DNA from: Acidiferrimicrobium sp. IK
Lineage (GTDB): Bacteria; Actinomycetota; Acidimicrobiia; Acidimicrobiales; Palsa-688
DNA: 64,000 nt
Assembly: GCF_025499425.1 (NCBI RefSeq)
Contig: NZ_JAIMCB010000001.1
Span: forward strand, 589,780-653,779
Reading direction: 5' to 3'
Under the pieces are notes generated by a model that was given only the letters and a program-made list of their open reading frames with translations, was not told where the DNA came from and searched no databases. The translations under genes and the position numbers were made by a program. Shown in pieces: positions 33,813 through 42,564 of the stretch (position 1 is the first letter of the stretch; each line of letters starts with the position of its first letter).

Positions 33813-34811
33813 TCAGGCCCCGACCGGTTCGGGGTTACCGGTGCGGCAACTGCGCCGAGCTGCGAGCGCCGCGGCCAACGTGTCGCGGATCTGGTCGGGG
33901 GTGGTGGCCGGCGCCGCGGTGCCGGCCAGCACCTCGCGGAAGTGGGCGTACTGGTGTTCCATGGCGCCCTCGATGCCCGCGGGGGCCAGCACCGGGTCGG
34001 TGTCGGACTCTGCTTCGTCTTGGGTGTCGACCACCACGCTCCCCTCGGTGCCGGCCAGCAGCACCCGGCGCAGCATCGCTCCTCGCCGCCTCAGGGCGTA
34101 GCTGAGCTCGATCGTCGCCAGCGCCCCGGAGTCGTACTCGACCAGCACGTGGAAGCTGTCAGGGGTGGGCATGCCAGCCGACCAGGACCGCAGCTCCCTG
34201 GCGAACACCCGGCGGGGATGACCGCCGAGCAGCGAGTTCGCCAGGTCCAGGGCGTGGACCCCGTTGTGCACCACCTGGCCGCCGCTGCGGCGCTCGTCGA
34301 GCTGCCAGGCCCGCCACCCGCCGGGCCAGACGTGCCCGGTGTGCCAGGTCAGGTGCAACAGCCGCGGCGCGCCGATCCTCCCGGCGTCGAGCGCTCGCCG
34401 CAGCGCCAGGTGCGCGGGCTGGAACCGGGCGGTCTGCCCGACCAGCAGCGGGACCGGCGCCGTCTCGGCGACCAGCAGCAGGCGCTGGAGCGACGCCAGG
34501 TCGAGCGCCGCCGGCTTCTCCAACAGCACCGCCTTGCCGGCGGCTAGCGCCTGGGAGGCCAGCGCCACGTGCGAGTCGGGGGCGGTGCAGATCACGACCG
34601 CGTCGACGTCGTCGCGGAGCGCGTCGGGAGCGTCGTCGCCGGCGTCGGCGCCGTAGAGCGCAGCGAGGGTCCGGGCCCGCTCCGGGTGGCGGTCCACCAC
34701 CCGGACCAGACGCAGATCGGGGGTGGCGGCGATCGCGTCGCAGTGGTCCCGGGCGATCGCCCCCGCCCCGATGACTGCCACGCTCCAAGCCGCGCCGCCC
34801 CCGTGTCTCAT
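33813..34811 (-). CDS. Gfo/Idh/MocA family oxidoreductase (second of an adjacent pair)
   Basis: The 332-residue product, from the ATG at 34811 (TTG at 34817 possible), has VAVIGAGAIARDHCDAIAAT (NAD site), AVLLEKPAALDLASLQRLLL and SGGQVVHNGVHALDLANSLL, the catalytic-loop pattern of the family. It is divergent from the solute-binding protein and shares its promoter region. In other bacteria a member of this family (NanX/NanOx, YjhC) converts 2,7-anhydro-sialic acid to Neu5Ac, which makes that reaction a candidate. Similarity to that clade was not tested. Confidence 0.87.
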   Translation of the reverse strand: MRHGGGAAWSVAVIGAGAIARDHCDAIAATPDLRLVRVVDRHPERARTLAALYGADAGDDAPDALRDDVDAVVICTAPDSHVALASQALAAGKAVLLEKPAALDLASLQRLLLVAETAPVPLLVGQTARFQPAHLALRRALDAGRIGAPRLLHLTWHTGHVWPGGWRAWQLDERRSGGQVVHNGVHALDLANSLLGGHPRRVFARELRSWSAGMPTPDSFHVLVEYDSGALATIELSYALRRRGAMLRRVLLAGTEGSVVVDTQDEAESDTDPVLAPAGIEGAMEHQYAHFREVLAGTAAPATTPDQIRDTLAAALAARRSCRTGNPEPVGA

Positions 34812-34820
34812 ACCCAAACT

Positions 34821-34846
34821 CTATATGACATAGGACGTAGGATGTC
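34821..34846. promoter_or_regulatory. Candidate operator in the divergent promoter region of the amino-sugar locus
   Basis: CTATATGACATAG (34821-34833) is a palindrome with one mismatched pair, and GACAT/ATGTC arms (34827-34846) overlap it. A 14-bp element, TAGGACGTAGGATG at 34831, recurs as TAGAACGTAGGAGG at 34900 (12 of 14 matches), though the second copy includes the ribosome-binding site. Site of a GntR-type repressor is an inference. Confidence 0.4.
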
Positions 34847-34870
34847 CAGCGTCATTTGTTGTTCACCCCC

Positions 34871-34899
34871 TTGACTGGGGACGGACACCTCCCTAGAGT
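34871..34899 (+). promoter_or_regulatory. Sigma-70-type promoter for the sialic-acid operon
   Basis: TTGACT (34871-34876) and TAGAGT (34894-34899) are spaced by 17 nt, an excellent housekeeping-type promoter. The predicted start is near 34906, giving a short leader that contains AGGAGG just before the ATG at 34918. Confidence 0.7.
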
Positions 34900-34917
34900 T
34901 AGAACGTAGGAGGTGGG

Positions 34918-36603
34918 ATGAATCCTACCGTCTCTCCGGGGAGTGGAAAAGTGAAAGAGACCGATCAGCTGTCTGCGCACAGCATGAGCCGACGCAGCTT
35001 TCTCAGGTACACCAGCGCCGCCGGCGCGGCCGCTGCCCTCACCGCCACGCTCGCCGCGTGCGGCAGCGGGACCAGCAAGGCGGCGCCGGCCACGGCCGGC
35101 TCCACCAGCCCCGGCGGGGGGACGGCCCAGGCCACCCAGACCCCGCAGGGGACCATCACCGGCACCCTCGCCTACCAGCTCTCCAGCGGCTTCGACCCGA
35201 TGAACGCGTCGGCGGCCCCGGCGCTGTGCGCCAACGCGCACGTCTTCGAAGGGCTCGTCGACCTCGACCCGATCACCCGCGAGCCGTACCTGGCCCTGGC
35301 CAAGGAGCAGCCGACGGTCAGCGCGGACGGGCTGACTTGGACCGCGACGCTCCGCGACGGCGCCAAGTTCTCCGACGGGACCCCGGTGACCGCCGACGAC
35401 GTCGCGTGGTCGTTCAACCGGGTGGTCGACCCGGCCAACGCCGCGATCATCGCCGGGTTCGTTCCCTTCATCGAGTCGGCCACCGCCACCGGTCCCTCCA
35501 CGGTGGCGATCAAGCTGACGAGCGCCTTCACGCTGTTCCCGACCCGGGTGGCGGTGGTGAAGATCGTGCCCAAGGCCAAGACCGCCACCGCCGCGCTGGC
35601 CCGGGCCTTCGACAGCAACCCGATCGGGTCGGGCCCGTTCCAGGTGGACAGCTCCAACGCCACCACCGGTCTCGTGCTGTCGAACAACACCGCCTACAAC
35701 GGGCCCCGCCCCGCCCTGGTCTCCAAGATCGTCTTGAACACCACGCCCGACGACAACGCCCGGCTGAACGATCTGGAGGGCGGCCAGTCGCAGGCGATCG
35801 AGGCCGTCCCCTACGCCAACGTGACCAGCCTGACCAAGCCGTTGACCGCGGACGTCGCCCAGTCATTCAACTGCTTGTTCCTCATGTTCAACTGCTCGGC
35901 GCCCCCGTTCAACGACAAGCGGGTCCGCCAAGCGCTGTTCTACGGGATCGACACCGCCAAGGTGATCGCCACCGCGCTCGACGGTTACGGCGTCCCGGCG
36001 ACCAGCTACCTCGACCCGGCCAACCCCGGGTACCAGCAGGCGGCGACGGTGTACTCCTACGACCCGAAGAAGGCCAAGGCCTTGCTGGCCGCGGCGGGGG
36101 TGTCCAACCTGTCGTTCGAGCTGGTCACCACCAACGTCTCGTTCATCGCCAACAGCGCCCCGGTGATCGTCGACAGCTGGAAGTCGATCGGCGTCAAGGC
36201 CACGATCAACACGCTGCCGTCGGCGTCGGTGTACTCCAACTCCGTGCCCTCCAACGGCTTTCGGGTCCTCGCCGCGTCCGGGGACCCGTCGATCTACGGC
36301 GCCGACGTCGACTTGATGCTCCGCTGGTTCTACTACGGCAAGACCTGGCCGGAGAAGCGGGAGCGCTGGACCGACGCGACGGCCGTCCAGGTATCGAAGC
36401 TGATCGACCAGGCCGCCGCCGCCAGCGGCACCCAGCAGCGGACCCTTTGGAAGCAGATCTTCGACATCGTCGCGGACGAGGTCCCCCTGTACCCGCTGTA
36501 CCACATCAAGATTCCCACCGGCGTCGACCCGACCAAGCTCACCAACTTCAAGCCAGCCAAGACGACCGGCCTGTACTTTCTCGGGGTCGGCAGGAAGGGC
36601 TGA
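34918..36603 (+). CDS. ABC transporter substrate-binding lipoprotein, peptide/SBP family 5 (candidate sialic-acid binding protein)
   Basis: The 561-residue product has a twin-arginine signal (SRRSFLRYTSAAGAAAALTA) ending in the lipobox LAAC, so it is probably a Tat-exported lipoprotein. The mature part has the family 5 pattern: VFEGLVDLDPITREPYLALA, DGAKFSDGTPVTADDVAWSF, FNDKRVRQALFYGID and PLYPLYHIKIPTG. AGGAGG precedes the ATG at 34918; a GTG at 34951 also has a good ribosome-binding site. It is the first gene of a plus-strand operon with the permease/ATPase genes and amino-sugar enzymes. The ligand is inferred from context. Confidence 0.9.
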   Translation: MNPTVSPGSGKVKETDQLSAHSMSRRSFLRYTSAAGAAAALTATLAACGSGTSKAAPATAGSTSPGGGTAQATQTPQGTITGTLAYQLSSGFDPMNASAAPALCANAHVFEGLVDLDPITREPYLALAKEQPTVSADGLTWTATLRDGAKFSDGTPVTADDVAWSFNRVVDPANAAIIAGFVPFIESATATGPSTVAIKLTSAFTLFPTRVAVVKIVPKAKTATAALARAFDSNPIGSGPFQVDSSNATTGLVLSNNTAYNGPRPALVSKIVLNTTPDDNARLNDLEGGQSQAIEAVPYANVTSLTKPLTADVAQSFNCLFLMFNCSAPPFNDKRVRQALFYGIDTAKVIATALDGYGVPATSYLDPANPGYQQAATVYSYDPKKAKALLAAAGVSNLSFELVTTNVSFIANSAPVIVDSWKSIGVKATINTLPSASVYSNSVPSNGFRVLAASGDPSIYGADVDLMLRWFYYGKTWPEKRERWTDATAVQVSKLIDQAAAASGTQQRTLWKQIFDIVADEVPLYPLYHIKIPTGVDPTKLTNFKPAKTTGLYFLGVGRKG

Positions 36604-36646
36604 AGTACCCGCCTCGTCGTAGCGGAACGGACACTCGGAGGGCGTC

Positions 36647-37597
36647 ATGTTGAGACTTGTTGTCCGGAGAATCTTGACGGTTATACCGCTGATGCTCTCC
36701 GTTGTTCTGTTCATATTCCTGATCCTGGCGTTGTCGCCTAACAACGCCGCGATCGCGGCGCTCGGCGACAACGCGTCGGCCACCCAGATCGCCGCGTTCG
36801 ACCGGGCCCACGGCCTCGCCCACCCGCTGGTGGTCCAGTACTTCACCTATTTGGGCCACCTCCTGCACGGAGACATGGGGACCACCTTCGCCCTCGGTCA
36901 GCCGGTGAGCTCGATCGTCAAGTCGGCGCTGCCGATCACCCTGCAGCTCACCGCGCTTGGCGTCACCGCGGCGATCGTCATCGCCTTGGTGCTGGGCTTG
37001 GTCGGGGCGCTCTACCGCGGCAGGTGGCCCGACCAGCTGTCGCGGGTGGTGTCGATCGCGGGGATCGCCATGCCGTCGTTCTGGCTGGCGATCCTGCTCA
37101 TCCAGCGCCTGTCGAAGATCGGCGGCGGCCCGTTCCCGGCCGGTCGCTACGTCAGCTTCTCGACGTCGGTGTCGCAGTGGTTCTTGGCGATGACGCTCCC
37201 GGCGCTGTCGCTCGCGGTTCCGGTCGGCTGCGCGTTGGCCCGGATCGTGCGGACCTCCCTCGTGGAGGAGCTCGACAAGGACTACGTCCGCACCGCGATC
37301 GGGGCCGGGCTGCCGGCCCACGTGGTGATCGGCCGCAACGTGCTGCGCAACGCGTTGGTGACCCCGCTCACCGCGCTCGGACTCCAGATCGGGTACCTGA
37401 TCGGAGGCGCGGTGATCATCGAGGCGATCTTCTCCCTGCCGGGGATGGGCACCGAGATGATGGCGGCGGTCCAACAAGACGACGTCGGCCTGGCCCGGGC
37501 CTTGTGCATCACCATCGCCCTCGGTTTCATCGTCATCAACCTGGCGGTGGACTTGATCCACCTGGCGCTCAACCCGCGGCTGCGGAGCGCCGCCTGA
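36647..37597 (+). CDS. ABC transporter permease, DppB type
   Basis: The 316-residue product is a six-segment permease. It opens MLRLVVRRILTVIPLMLSVV, has the extracytoplasmic loop typical of DppB, RGRWPDQLSRVVSIAGIAMP and SFWLAILLI, and the EAA loop (RTAIGAGLPAHVVIGRNVLR) that docks the ATPase. CGGAGGG lies before the ATG. Its TGA overlaps the ATG of the next gene. Confidence 0.93.
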   Translation: MLRLVVRRILTVIPLMLSVVLFIFLILALSPNNAAIAALGDNASATQIAAFDRAHGLAHPLVVQYFTYLGHLLHGDMGTTFALGQPVSSIVKSALPITLQLTALGVTAAIVIALVLGLVGALYRGRWPDQLSRVVSIAGIAMPSFWLAILLIQRLSKIGGGPFPAGRYVSFSTSVSQWFLAMTLPALSLAVPVGCALARIVRTSLVEELDKDYVRTAIGAGLPAHVVIGRNVLRNALVTPLTALGLQIGYLIGGAVIIEAIFSLPGMGTEMMAAVQQDDVGLARALCITIALGFIVINLAVDLIHLALNPRLRSAA

Positions 37598-39585
37598 TGC
37601 CGGCGGTGAAGACCGTCCCGGACCGGCTGTGGCGGGGGGTGCGCCACGCGGCGGGCAGGATCCGCCGGCTCCCGCTCAGCTCCCGGATCGGCCTCGGGTT
37701 CGTGGGCTTCGTCGTCTTGGTCGGGATCTTCGCCCCGCTGCTCACCACCCACAGCCCGACCGCGGTGGGCCTGGCGTCGCCGACCCACGGGCCGAGCGGG
37801 CAGTACTGGTTCGGTGTCGACCGGGTCGGCCGCGACATCTTCTCCCGGCTGGTGGCCGGCACGCCGCGCTCGCTGCTGGTCGGGTTCGGCTCCGGCGGCA
37901 TCGCCCTGGTCGTCGGCACGCTGCTCGGGTCGCTCGCCGCGACCAGCGGGCGGGTCATGGACGAGGTCGTCATGCGCGTCCTCGACGTGATCATGGCGTT
38001 CCCGACCATCGTCCTCGCCGCCGTGTTGATCATCGCCTTCGGGAACAACAACCTGCTGGTGGTGGTCCTCGCCATCGGGTTCGTGTCCATCCCGCAGATG
38101 GCCCGCATCGTCCGGGCCAACGTCTCCTCGCAATACAGCGAGGACTACGTGGCCGCGGAGCGGGTGATCGGCGCGCCCCGCTGGTACATCCTGGCCCGGC
38201 ACGTGGCCCGCAACTGCGCCGCCCCGGTGCTGGTGTTCACCACCATCCTCGTCGCCGGGGCCATCGTCTTCGAGGCGTCCCTCTCATTCATCGGTGCAGG
38301 TATCCAGGGCCAGGACGGCCCGTCGTCGTGGGGGAGCGTCATCTCCTACGGCGAGCAGCTCCTGGCCAGCCACGGATGGTGGGCGACGTTTTTCCCGGGG
38401 ATGCTGATCTTGCTCACGGTGCTGTCGCTCAACGTGTTGGCCGAGGGGATCACCGACGCGTTCGCGGCGCCGGCCAAGCGGGCCGCGCTGGCCAAGGCGC
38501 TGGTCGCGGAGGACCCCCTGGCAGCCCCCCGCTCCGGCAGCGGCGAGATCGTCGAGCTCCCCGGGCTGGGCGCGGTCGCGGCCCGCCTGGCCGCCACCGC
38601 CCGGCAGGTACCTGCCGCGCCGGCGCTGCTGCAGGTCCGGGATCTGCGCATCGGCTTCGACGACAGCCACGACGGGGTCGACATCGTCGACGGCGTCAGC
38701 TTCGAGGTCCGCCCCGGCGAGGTCCTCGGCCTGGTCGGCGAGTCGGGGTGCGGCAAGTCGATCACCGCCTTGACCCTCCTCGGGATGCAGCCTCCCGCCG
38801 CCCGAGTCCGCGGATCGATCCTCTTCGACGGCAAGGAGCTCTGCGGTATGGCCGGCCGGGACCGCCGGGCCCTCATGGGGACGCAGATCGCCATGGTCTA
38901 CCAAGACGCCCTCTCCGCGCTGAACCCGTCCATGACCGTCGGGGCCCAGATCGGCCAGCTGACCCGGCGGGGCGGGACCCGGACACCCGAGCAGCTCGTC
39001 GAGCTGGTGGGCCTCGACCCGTCCCGCACGCTGCGGGCCTACCCGCACCAGCTCTCCGGCGGCCAGCGCCAGCGGGTCGTCATCGCGATGGCGCTGTCGC
39101 GCAGCCCCAAGCTGATCATCGCCGACGAACCGACCACCGCCCTCGACGTCACGGTGCAGGCGCAGGTGATCGAGCTGTTGCGGCGCCTGCAAGGCGAGCT
39201 CGACTTCGCGTTGATCTTCGTGTCCCACGACCTGGCGCTGGTGTCGGACGTGTGCGACCGGGTGGCGGTCATGTACGGCGGGCAGATCGCCGAGGCCGGC
39301 ACCGTGGCTCGGGTCCTGGCCAACCCGGCCCACCACTACACCCGCGGCCTTCTCGCCGCGGTGCTCTCCCTCGAGCACGGCGACGAGCGGCTCAGCCAGA
39401 TCCGCGGCGTGGTGCCATCCCCGTCGGAGTTCCCGGCCGGATGCCGCTTCGCCGACCGCTGCCCGATGGCGACCGAGGTCTGCTGGCGCTCCGCCCCGGC
39501 CCAGACCGTCGGCCCCGACGGGCACGTGTTCGCCTGTCATCACCCCGCCGCCATCGGCGCGTCGCCCGAGATGGCCGGCCGATGA
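37597..39585 (+). CDS. Fused ABC permease-ATPase (DppC-DppD type)
   Basis: The 662-residue product joins two proteins normally separate. Residues 1 to about 290 are a DppC-type permease (GQYWFGVDRVGRDIFSRLVA, EAA loop ERVIGAPRWYILARHVARN). After a linker, residues about 342-660 are an ATPase with GESGCGKS near 382, QLSGGQRQRVVIAMAL near 487, LIIADEPTTALDVT and the oligopeptide-type Cys-rich tail CRFADRCPMATEVC. The join is continuous with no internal stop. Fused permease-ATPases are, to my recollection, a feature of peptide-type sialic-acid importers such as the corynebacterial SiaEFGI system. Confidence 0.92.
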   Translation: MPAVKTVPDRLWRGVRHAAGRIRRLPLSSRIGLGFVGFVVLVGIFAPLLTTHSPTAVGLASPTHGPSGQYWFGVDRVGRDIFSRLVAGTPRSLLVGFGSGGIALVVGTLLGSLAATSGRVMDEVVMRVLDVIMAFPTIVLAAVLIIAFGNNNLLVVVLAIGFVSIPQMARIVRANVSSQYSEDYVAAERVIGAPRWYILARHVARNCAAPVLVFTTILVAGAIVFEASLSFIGAGIQGQDGPSSWGSVISYGEQLLASHGWWATFFPGMLILLTVLSLNVLAEGITDAFAAPAKRAALAKALVAEDPLAAPRSGSGEIVELPGLGAVAARLAATARQVPAAPALLQVRDLRIGFDDSHDGVDIVDGVSFEVRPGEVLGLVGESGCGKSITALTLLGMQPPAARVRGSILFDGKELCGMAGRDRRALMGTQIAMVYQDALSALNPSMTVGAQIGQLTRRGGTRTPEQLVELVGLDPSRTLRAYPHQLSGGQRQRVVIAMALSRSPKLIIADEPTTALDVTVQAQVIELLRRLQGELDFALIFVSHDLALVSDVCDRVAVMYGGQIAEAGTVARVLANPAHHYTRGLLAAVLSLEHGDERLSQIRGVVPSPSEFPAGCRFADRCPMATEVCWRSAPAQTVGPDGHVFACHHPAAIGASPEMAGR

Positions 39586-40619
39586 CGGCCCCGGCCCCCT
39601 CGACCGCCGCCGCCCCGGCGGTCGTCGCGCTCGACGGCGTGAGCGTGCGGTTCTCGGTGCGCACCGGCGCCTTCCGTCCCGCCTCGGTCCACGCCCTCAC
39701 CGACGCCACCATCGCGGTGCGCGCCGGCGAGACCCTCGGCGTGGTGGGGGAGTCCGGGTGCGGGAAGTCGACGCTGGCCAGGGTGCTCATCGGCCTGGAA
39801 CGGCCGTCGCAAGGCCGCGTCCGTTACGGGGAGCAGGACCTGTGGGCGATGCGCGCCGGCGAACGCCGCCGCCGCGTCGGCAAGACGCTCGGCATGGTCT
39901 TCCAGGACCCGGCCACCTCCCTCAACCGGCGCATGTCGGTCGAGCAGATCCTCCGCGACCCCCTCGACGTCCACCGCTGGCGCAGTCCCGCGGAGCGGGA
40001 CCGGCGCGTCGCTGAGCTGCTCGACTTGGTCGGGCTGCCCAAGTCGGTGACCGGCGTGCTGCCCCACCAGCTCTCCGGCGGCCAGCGCCAGCGGGTGGCC
40101 ATCGGCCGGGCCCTCGCCCTCGAACCGGAGGTCCTCGTCGCCGACGAGCCGACCTCGGCGCTGGACGTTTCGGTGCGGGCTCAGGTCCTCAACTTGCTGC
40201 TCGACTTGAAAGCCACCCTCGGCCTCGGGATGGTCTACATCTCCCACGACATCCAAACGGTCCGCCTCGTCGCCGACCGGGTCGTGACGATGTACCTCGG
40301 CCGGATCGTCGAAGAGACCCCCGCGGCCGCCATCCCCGACGCCACCCGCCACCCCTACAGCCGGGCGCTGCTGTCGGCCACGCCCAGCCTCCTAAACGCC
40401 GTGGCGCCGATACCGCTCAGCGGGCCGGTCCCCTCCGCGGTCCACCCGCCGAGCGGATGCCCGTTCGGGACCCGGTGCTGGCGGGCCACCGAGCGCTGCG
40501 CCGCCGCCATGCCGCCGGTCACCGACGACGGATCCCATCCCGGTCACCGCTACCGCTGTTACCACCCCGTGCTCGCCGACTCCGACCTGGTCGGCGCTCG
40601 ATCCCAGGAGCTGAATTGA
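39582..40619 (+). CDS. ABC transporter ATP-binding protein, DppF type
   Basis: The 345-residue product starts in an ATGA overlap. It has GVVGESGCGKSTLARVLIGL near 57, MVFQDPATSLNRRMSVEQIL, HQLSGGQRQRVAIGRALALE near 164, VLVADEPTSALDVSVRAQVL and the C-terminal oligopeptide-transporter tail with CPFGTRCWRATERC. It pairs with the ATPase half of the preceding fusion. Its stop overlaps the TTG start of the lyase gene. Confidence 0.92.
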   Translation: MTAPAPSTAAAPAVVALDGVSVRFSVRTGAFRPASVHALTDATIAVRAGETLGVVGESGCGKSTLARVLIGLERPSQGRVRYGEQDLWAMRAGERRRRVGKTLGMVFQDPATSLNRRMSVEQILRDPLDVHRWRSPAERDRRVAELLDLVGLPKSVTGVLPHQLSGGQRQRVAIGRALALEPEVLVADEPTSALDVSVRAQVLNLLLDLKATLGLGMVYISHDIQTVRLVADRVVTMYLGRIVEETPAAAIPDATRHPYSRALLSATPSLLNAVAPIPLSGPVPSAVHPPSGCPFGTRCWRATERCAAAMPPVTDDGSHPGHRYRCYHPVLADSDLVGARSQELN

Positions 40620-41647
40620 CCCCCCCTCTCGACGGCCTCACCACCCCGCTGCCCGACCGGGCGGGGCAACGACCGGCGTCGGGATCCGCACCCGACCAGC
40701 CGGCGCCGGCCGCCGGGTTGCGCGGCGTGGTCCCCCCCGTCTGCACCCCGTTTCGCGACGACCTGCAAGTCGACGAGCCGTCACTGCGGCGGCTGGTGGA
40801 GCACCTGATCGCAGGCGGGGTGCACGGCCTGTTCGCCCTCGGGTCCACCAGCGAGGTGGCCTACCTGCCCGACGGGCAGCGCCAGCAGATCATCGAGTGC
40901 GTGATCGACCAGGCCCAGGGCCGGGTCCCGGTGATCGCCGGCGTGATCGACATGACGACCAGCCGGATGCTCGAGCACGCCGCGGTGGTGGTCAAAGCCG
41001 GCGCCCAGGGCGTCGTCGCCACCGCGCCGTTCTACACCCGCACCCACCCGGCGGAGATCGAGCGGCACTTCCGGCTGATGGCCGACGCCGTCGACGTCCC
41101 CGTCTACGCCTACGACCTGCCGGTGTCGGTGCACTGCAAGCTCGACGGCCAGATGCTGATCCGTCTGGCGGCGGAGGGGCTGCTCGCCGGGCTCAAGGAC
41201 TCGAGCGGCGACGACGCCGCGCTGCGGCGTCTGCTGGTCGCGCGCCGCGACGTCGGCGGCCGGGCCAGCGACTTCTCGGTGCTGACCGGCTCCGAGCTGA
41301 CCGTCGACTCCGCGCTGGCGATGGGCGCCGACGGCGTGGTGCCCGGCTTCGCCAACGTCGACCCGGCGGGCTACGTCCGGCTGTTCGACCTGTGCCAGGC
41401 CGGCGACTGGAGCGAGGCCCGCCACGTGCAAGAGCAGCTCCTCCGCGAGTTCGAGATCGTCACCGTCGGCGACCGGACCCGGATGGGGGACAGCTCAGCG
41501 GCGATCGGGGCGTTCAAGGTCGGGTTGCGCCTGCTCGGGATCATCGACAACGCGACCACCGCACCCCCCCAGATACCGCTCGACCCGGCCGAGACCGAGC
41601 GCATCGCCGGGCTGCTGGCAGCGACCGGCGTGCTCGCCTCCCAGTGA
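40616..41647 (+). CDS. DapA/NanA-family aldolase, candidate N-acetylneuraminate lyase
   Basis: The 343-residue product starts at a TTG with AGGAG upstream, overlapping the DppF stop (TTGA). Class I aldolase residues are present: FALGSTSEVAYLPDGQ (pyruvate-binding Ser-Thr), VYAYDLPVSVHC (Tyr) and LLAGLKDSSGDDAALRRLL (Schiff-base Lys). The SGD after the lysine resembles sialic-acid lyases, but also ketodeoxygluconate aldolases. Context with nanE, a ROK kinase and nagA favours Neu5Ac to ManNAc plus pyruvate. It carries an extra polar N-terminal stretch of about 35 residues. Confidence 0.82.
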   Translation: MTPPLDGLTTPLPDRAGQRPASGSAPDQPAPAAGLRGVVPPVCTPFRDDLQVDEPSLRRLVEHLIAGGVHGLFALGSTSEVAYLPDGQRQQIIECVIDQAQGRVPVIAGVIDMTTSRMLEHAAVVVKAGAQGVVATAPFYTRTHPAEIERHFRLMADAVDVPVYAYDLPVSVHCKLDGQMLIRLAAEGLLAGLKDSSGDDAALRRLLVARRDVGGRASDFSVLTGSELTVDSALAMGADGVVPGFANVDPAGYVRLFDLCQAGDWSEARHVQEQLLREFEIVTVGDRTRMGDSSAAIGAFKVGLRLLGIIDNATTAPPQIPLDPAETERIAGLLAATGVLASQ

Positions 41648-42564
41648 CTGGGGTGTACCTCGGCGACGTGGTGGCGCTCGACATCGGCGGGACCAAGGTC
41701 GCGGCGGCGCTGGTCGGCGCCGACGGGGTCATCCGGGCTCGCACCGCCCGGCCGACCCCGCCGAGCGACCAGATGATCGACGTCCTCGTGGACCTGGTCC
41801 GCTCGCTGAGCCCGGCCCCGGTCCCTGTCGGCGTCGCCGCGCCGGGCGTGGTCGACCCCTCCGAGGGGGTGATCCGCTCCGCCACCGACGTGGTTCCCGG
41901 CTGGGCCGGGGTGCCCGTCGCCGCCGAGCTGCGCCGGCGTCTCCAGGCGCCCGTCGCCATCGACAACGACGCCCGGGCGATGGCCCACGGCGAGGCCGCC
42001 GCCGGCGCCGGTCGGGCCCACCCCGACGCGCTGTACGTCGCGGTCGGCACCGGGATCGGCGGCGCGGTGTACAACGCCGGTAAGCCCCGCCGCGGCCCGC
42101 ACATGAGCGCCGGGGAGATCGCCCACCTCATGGTGCCGGTCGAGCCCGGCCTGGACGAGACCGCGTTGTGCGGCTGCGGCCGCCGCTACCACCTGGAGGC
42201 CCACGCCGCGGGCCCGGCGATCGAGCGGGCCTACCGGACCCTCGGCGGGGCCGCGTACCGGCTGCCCGAGATCGCGGCGCGCGCCGACGACGGCGACCCC
42301 CTAGCCGCCGAGGTGATCGGCCGGGCCGGGGCCCTGATCGGCCGGGCGCTGGCCGGGCTGCTGGCCGCGGTCGACGGCTCCGCGGTGATCGTCGGCGGGG
42401 GAGTGGCCGAGATCGGCGCGGCGTTCCTGGCCCCGATGGCCGAAGCGTTTCGGGCCGAGGCCATCGACCCGGTCAAAGACGTCCCGGTCCTCCCGGCCCA
42501 GCTCGGCACCAGCGCCCCGCTGATCGGCGCCGCGCTGCTCGTCAGGGAGCAGCTGGCGACGTGA
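41644..42564 (+). CDS. ROK-family sugar kinase, candidate N-acetylmannosamine kinase
   Basis: The 306-residue product starts at the GTG in GTGA. It has the ATP motif VVALDIGGTKVAAALVG, APGVVDPSEGVIRSATD, AIDNDARAMAHGEAAAGAG with the catalytic Asp, and AVGTGIGGAVYNAG. The ROK zinc motif is altered: CGCGRRYHLEAHAAG, where CGxxGCxE is usual, so a His replaces a Cys ligand. Between a NanA-like lyase and NanE, phosphorylation of ManNAc is the expected step; glucokinase-type activity is the alternative. Confidence 0.85.
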   Translation: MTGVYLGDVVALDIGGTKVAAALVGADGVIRARTARPTPPSDQMIDVLVDLVRSLSPAPVPVGVAAPGVVDPSEGVIRSATDVVPGWAGVPVAAELRRRLQAPVAIDNDARAMAHGEAAAGAGRAHPDALYVAVGTGIGGAVYNAGKPRRGPHMSAGEIAHLMVPVEPGLDETALCGCGRRYHLEAHAAGPAIERAYRTLGGAAYRLPEIAARADDGDPLAAEVIGRAGALIGRALAGLLAAVDGSAVIVGGGVAEIGAAFLAPMAEAFRAEAIDPVKDVPVLPAQLGTSAPLIGAALLVREQLAT

